Source: an uncultured Bacteroidales bacterium (lineage in GTDB: Bacteria; Bacteroidota; Bacteroidia; Bacteroidales; P3). Taken from it: DNA of 64,000 nucleotides. The stretch lies in assembly GCA_947168515.1 (NCBI GenBank), contig CAMVMF010000006.1:1-64000 (forward strand). Direction: 5' to 3'. This document shows positions 63,143 to 64,000 of the stretch, piece by piece. The number at the start of each line of letters is the position of its first letter. Within the stretch, counting starts at the first letter, position 1. The position numbers and the translations under genes were made by a program. The notes beneath the pieces are model-generated. The model saw only the letters and a list, made by a program, of their open reading frames with translations. It was not told where the DNA came from and did not search any database.

Positions 63143-64000
63143 ATGGAAAACACCGCAAACACCACCCAACTCAGAGACTCCGGTCTCAACAAGAACGGCA
63201 AACTGGCTGTCAAGCTCATCATCATTTTCGTTCTCAGCCTTCTGCTTATGATTCCCCAAGTATTCATCCAAAACATTGTTGACGAACGGGTCGAAACCGA
63301 AAGTACGGCCTCCTATGAAATATCCGAGCAATGGGGCTCCTCGTGCCGACTGATAGGCCCCGTGCTTTTTATCCCAGGCAACAAAGTAGAGCACAACGTC
63401 TACATCCTTCCCGAAGAATACAAAGCCAGCGGCAACATCGAAACCAGAACACTGAAACGCGGCATCTACGATTTCTCGGTCTACGAAGCCCCTATGCAAC
63501 TTTCGGGAACCTTTACCCTTCCTAAAGAGCTTACCGCCGAGCAGCTCAACCGCATCAAGGCTGGACATGCGCGGTTACTATTCAGCGTCAGCGACTTCCG
63601 TTCTTTCACCGACAACCCTATCCTTACTTATGAAGGCGCTACCATCGAACTCTCCTCCGAGGGCTACAAGCTAGGGGGCGACAATGCAATTTCCGCTCTC
63701 GTTCCTATCCAGACCATACTCAATGGCGGCAGAATCAACTTCTCACTCTCTGTCCCCCTCAAAGGGTCTAACGACCTCAGCATCGTGCCCGTGGGCCGCA
63801 CAACCACAGTGTTCCTCAGCTCCGACTGCCCCACCCCCAGCTTCGGCGGACGCTATCTGCCGGCCAACCGAGAGGTTAGCGACCAGGGCTTCACGGCAGA
63901 CTGGAAAGTCCTGGGGCTCAACCGCGACTTCCCGCAAGTCCTCAGCCGCTACGATGCCCTCAACAATCCAGGCACCATCGACGTTAACTTGCGCGTACCC
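63143..64000 (+). CDS. creD: CreD-like inner-membrane protein, incomplete at window end
   Basis: 286 codons, open to the window edge. MENTANTTQLRDSGLNKNGKLAVKLIIIFVLSLLLMIPQVFIQNIVDERVE is the CreD N-terminal helix and signature; the following part (LIGPVLFIPG, YILPEEYKASGNIETRTLKRGIYDFSVYEAPMQLSGTF) matches the family. CreD affects envelope integrity and colicin/beta-lactam response in other bacteria. Not in the ORF track because its stop is outside the window. Confidence 0.9.
   Translation, partial: MENTANTTQLRDSGLNKNGKLAVKLIIIFVLSLLLMIPQVFIQNIVDERVETESTASYEISEQWGSSCRLIGPVLFIPGNKVEHNVYILPEEYKASGNIETRTLKRGIYDFSVYEAPMQLSGTFTLPKELTAEQLNRIKAGHARLLFSVSDFRSFTDNPILTYEGATIELSSEGYKLGGDNAISALVPIQTILNGGRINFSLSVPLKGSNDLSIVPVGRTTTVFLSSDCPTPSFGGRYLPANREVSDQGFTADWKVLGLNRDFPQVLSRYDALNNPGTIDVNLRVP

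Overview
The window reads as a chromosomal segment of a Bacteroidota bacterium, most likely order Bacteroidales. The signs are: many Bacteroidota -7 promoter boxes (TAnnTTTG) just upstream of start codons; type IX secretion sorting domains (type B at 3.7 kb, type A at 55.9 kb); and families typical of the phylum (GSCFA, BatA-type, YARHG, DUF5686, an EF-G2-type elongation factor, CreD). Genus cannot be fixed from sequence alone. No rRNA or CRISPR array was seen; one tRNA (Cys) is present.

Layout. 0-3.3 kb: membrane histidine kinase and response regulator. 3.5-7.3 kb: tRNA-Cys, a T9SS-sorted surface protein, a lipoprotein, a GSCFA protein and D-Ala-D-Ala ligase. 7.5-16.2 kb: DnaE, a DUF3089 lipoprotein, a repeat-truncated lipoprotein, a Pif1-like helicase with a TPR-like tail, and an orphan AbiEi-type antitoxin behind a perfect 19-bp inverted repeat. 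16.4-27.3 kb: an accessory and defence island, visibly AT-richer between about 18 and 22 kb. It holds an ISAs1-family IS that has cut a winged-helix gene, a double cold-shock/DUF3825 protein, a truncated DUF1016 (YhcG-type) gene, a two-gene Pycsar system (nucleotide cyclase plus transmembrane effector), two AAA ATPases (DUF4143 and DUF234 types), a WYL regulator and a Fic protein. 27.6-38.7 kb: a long minus-strand housekeeping run (EttA, YARHG lipoprotein, RecJ, NatAB-like ABC exporter, BatA/VWA protein, endonuclease III, EEP-family phosphodiesterase). 39-43.2 kb: plus-strand aroE, an acyltransferase, prfA and a DUF1848 protein. 43.2-50.1 kb: a MerR regulator fused to a desulfoferrodoxin-like tail, a possible Panacea (DUF4065) toxin-antitoxin operon with a STAS-like partner, an EF-G paralogue with degenerate GTPase motifs, and a flippase. 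50.3-54.7 kb: ECF sigma/anti-sigma/outer-membrane module, diacylglycerol kinase and DUF1963. 55.5-57.6 kb: a cobalamin riboswitch controlling a secreted protein made of three copies of an unrecognised domain. 57.7-64 kb: DUF5714 lipoprotein, beta-barrel protein, a head-to-head junction of truncated DUF5686 and AraC genes, and a three-gene operon ending in creD, which runs off the window.

Cross-cutting signals. A dispersed repeat family built from 7-nt units (TGAGAAT/TGAGATT) with a GC-rich core recurs at six places, often exactly at gene 3' ends where it supplies the stop codon. A second element, a roughly 45-bp promoter module with constant internal spacing, precedes four genes (Pif1-like helicase, DUF3825, DUF1016, Pycsar), and a fifth half-copy is cut by the IS. 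The most distinctive candidates for follow-up are the B12-riboswitch/triplicated-domain surface protein, the MerR-desulfoferrodoxin fusion, the DUF3825/Pycsar cassettes behind shared promoters, the five-iteron array with 32-bp spacing before the DUF4143 ATPase, and the Panacea/STAS operon. All family calls were made by eye from motifs; no database search was run.
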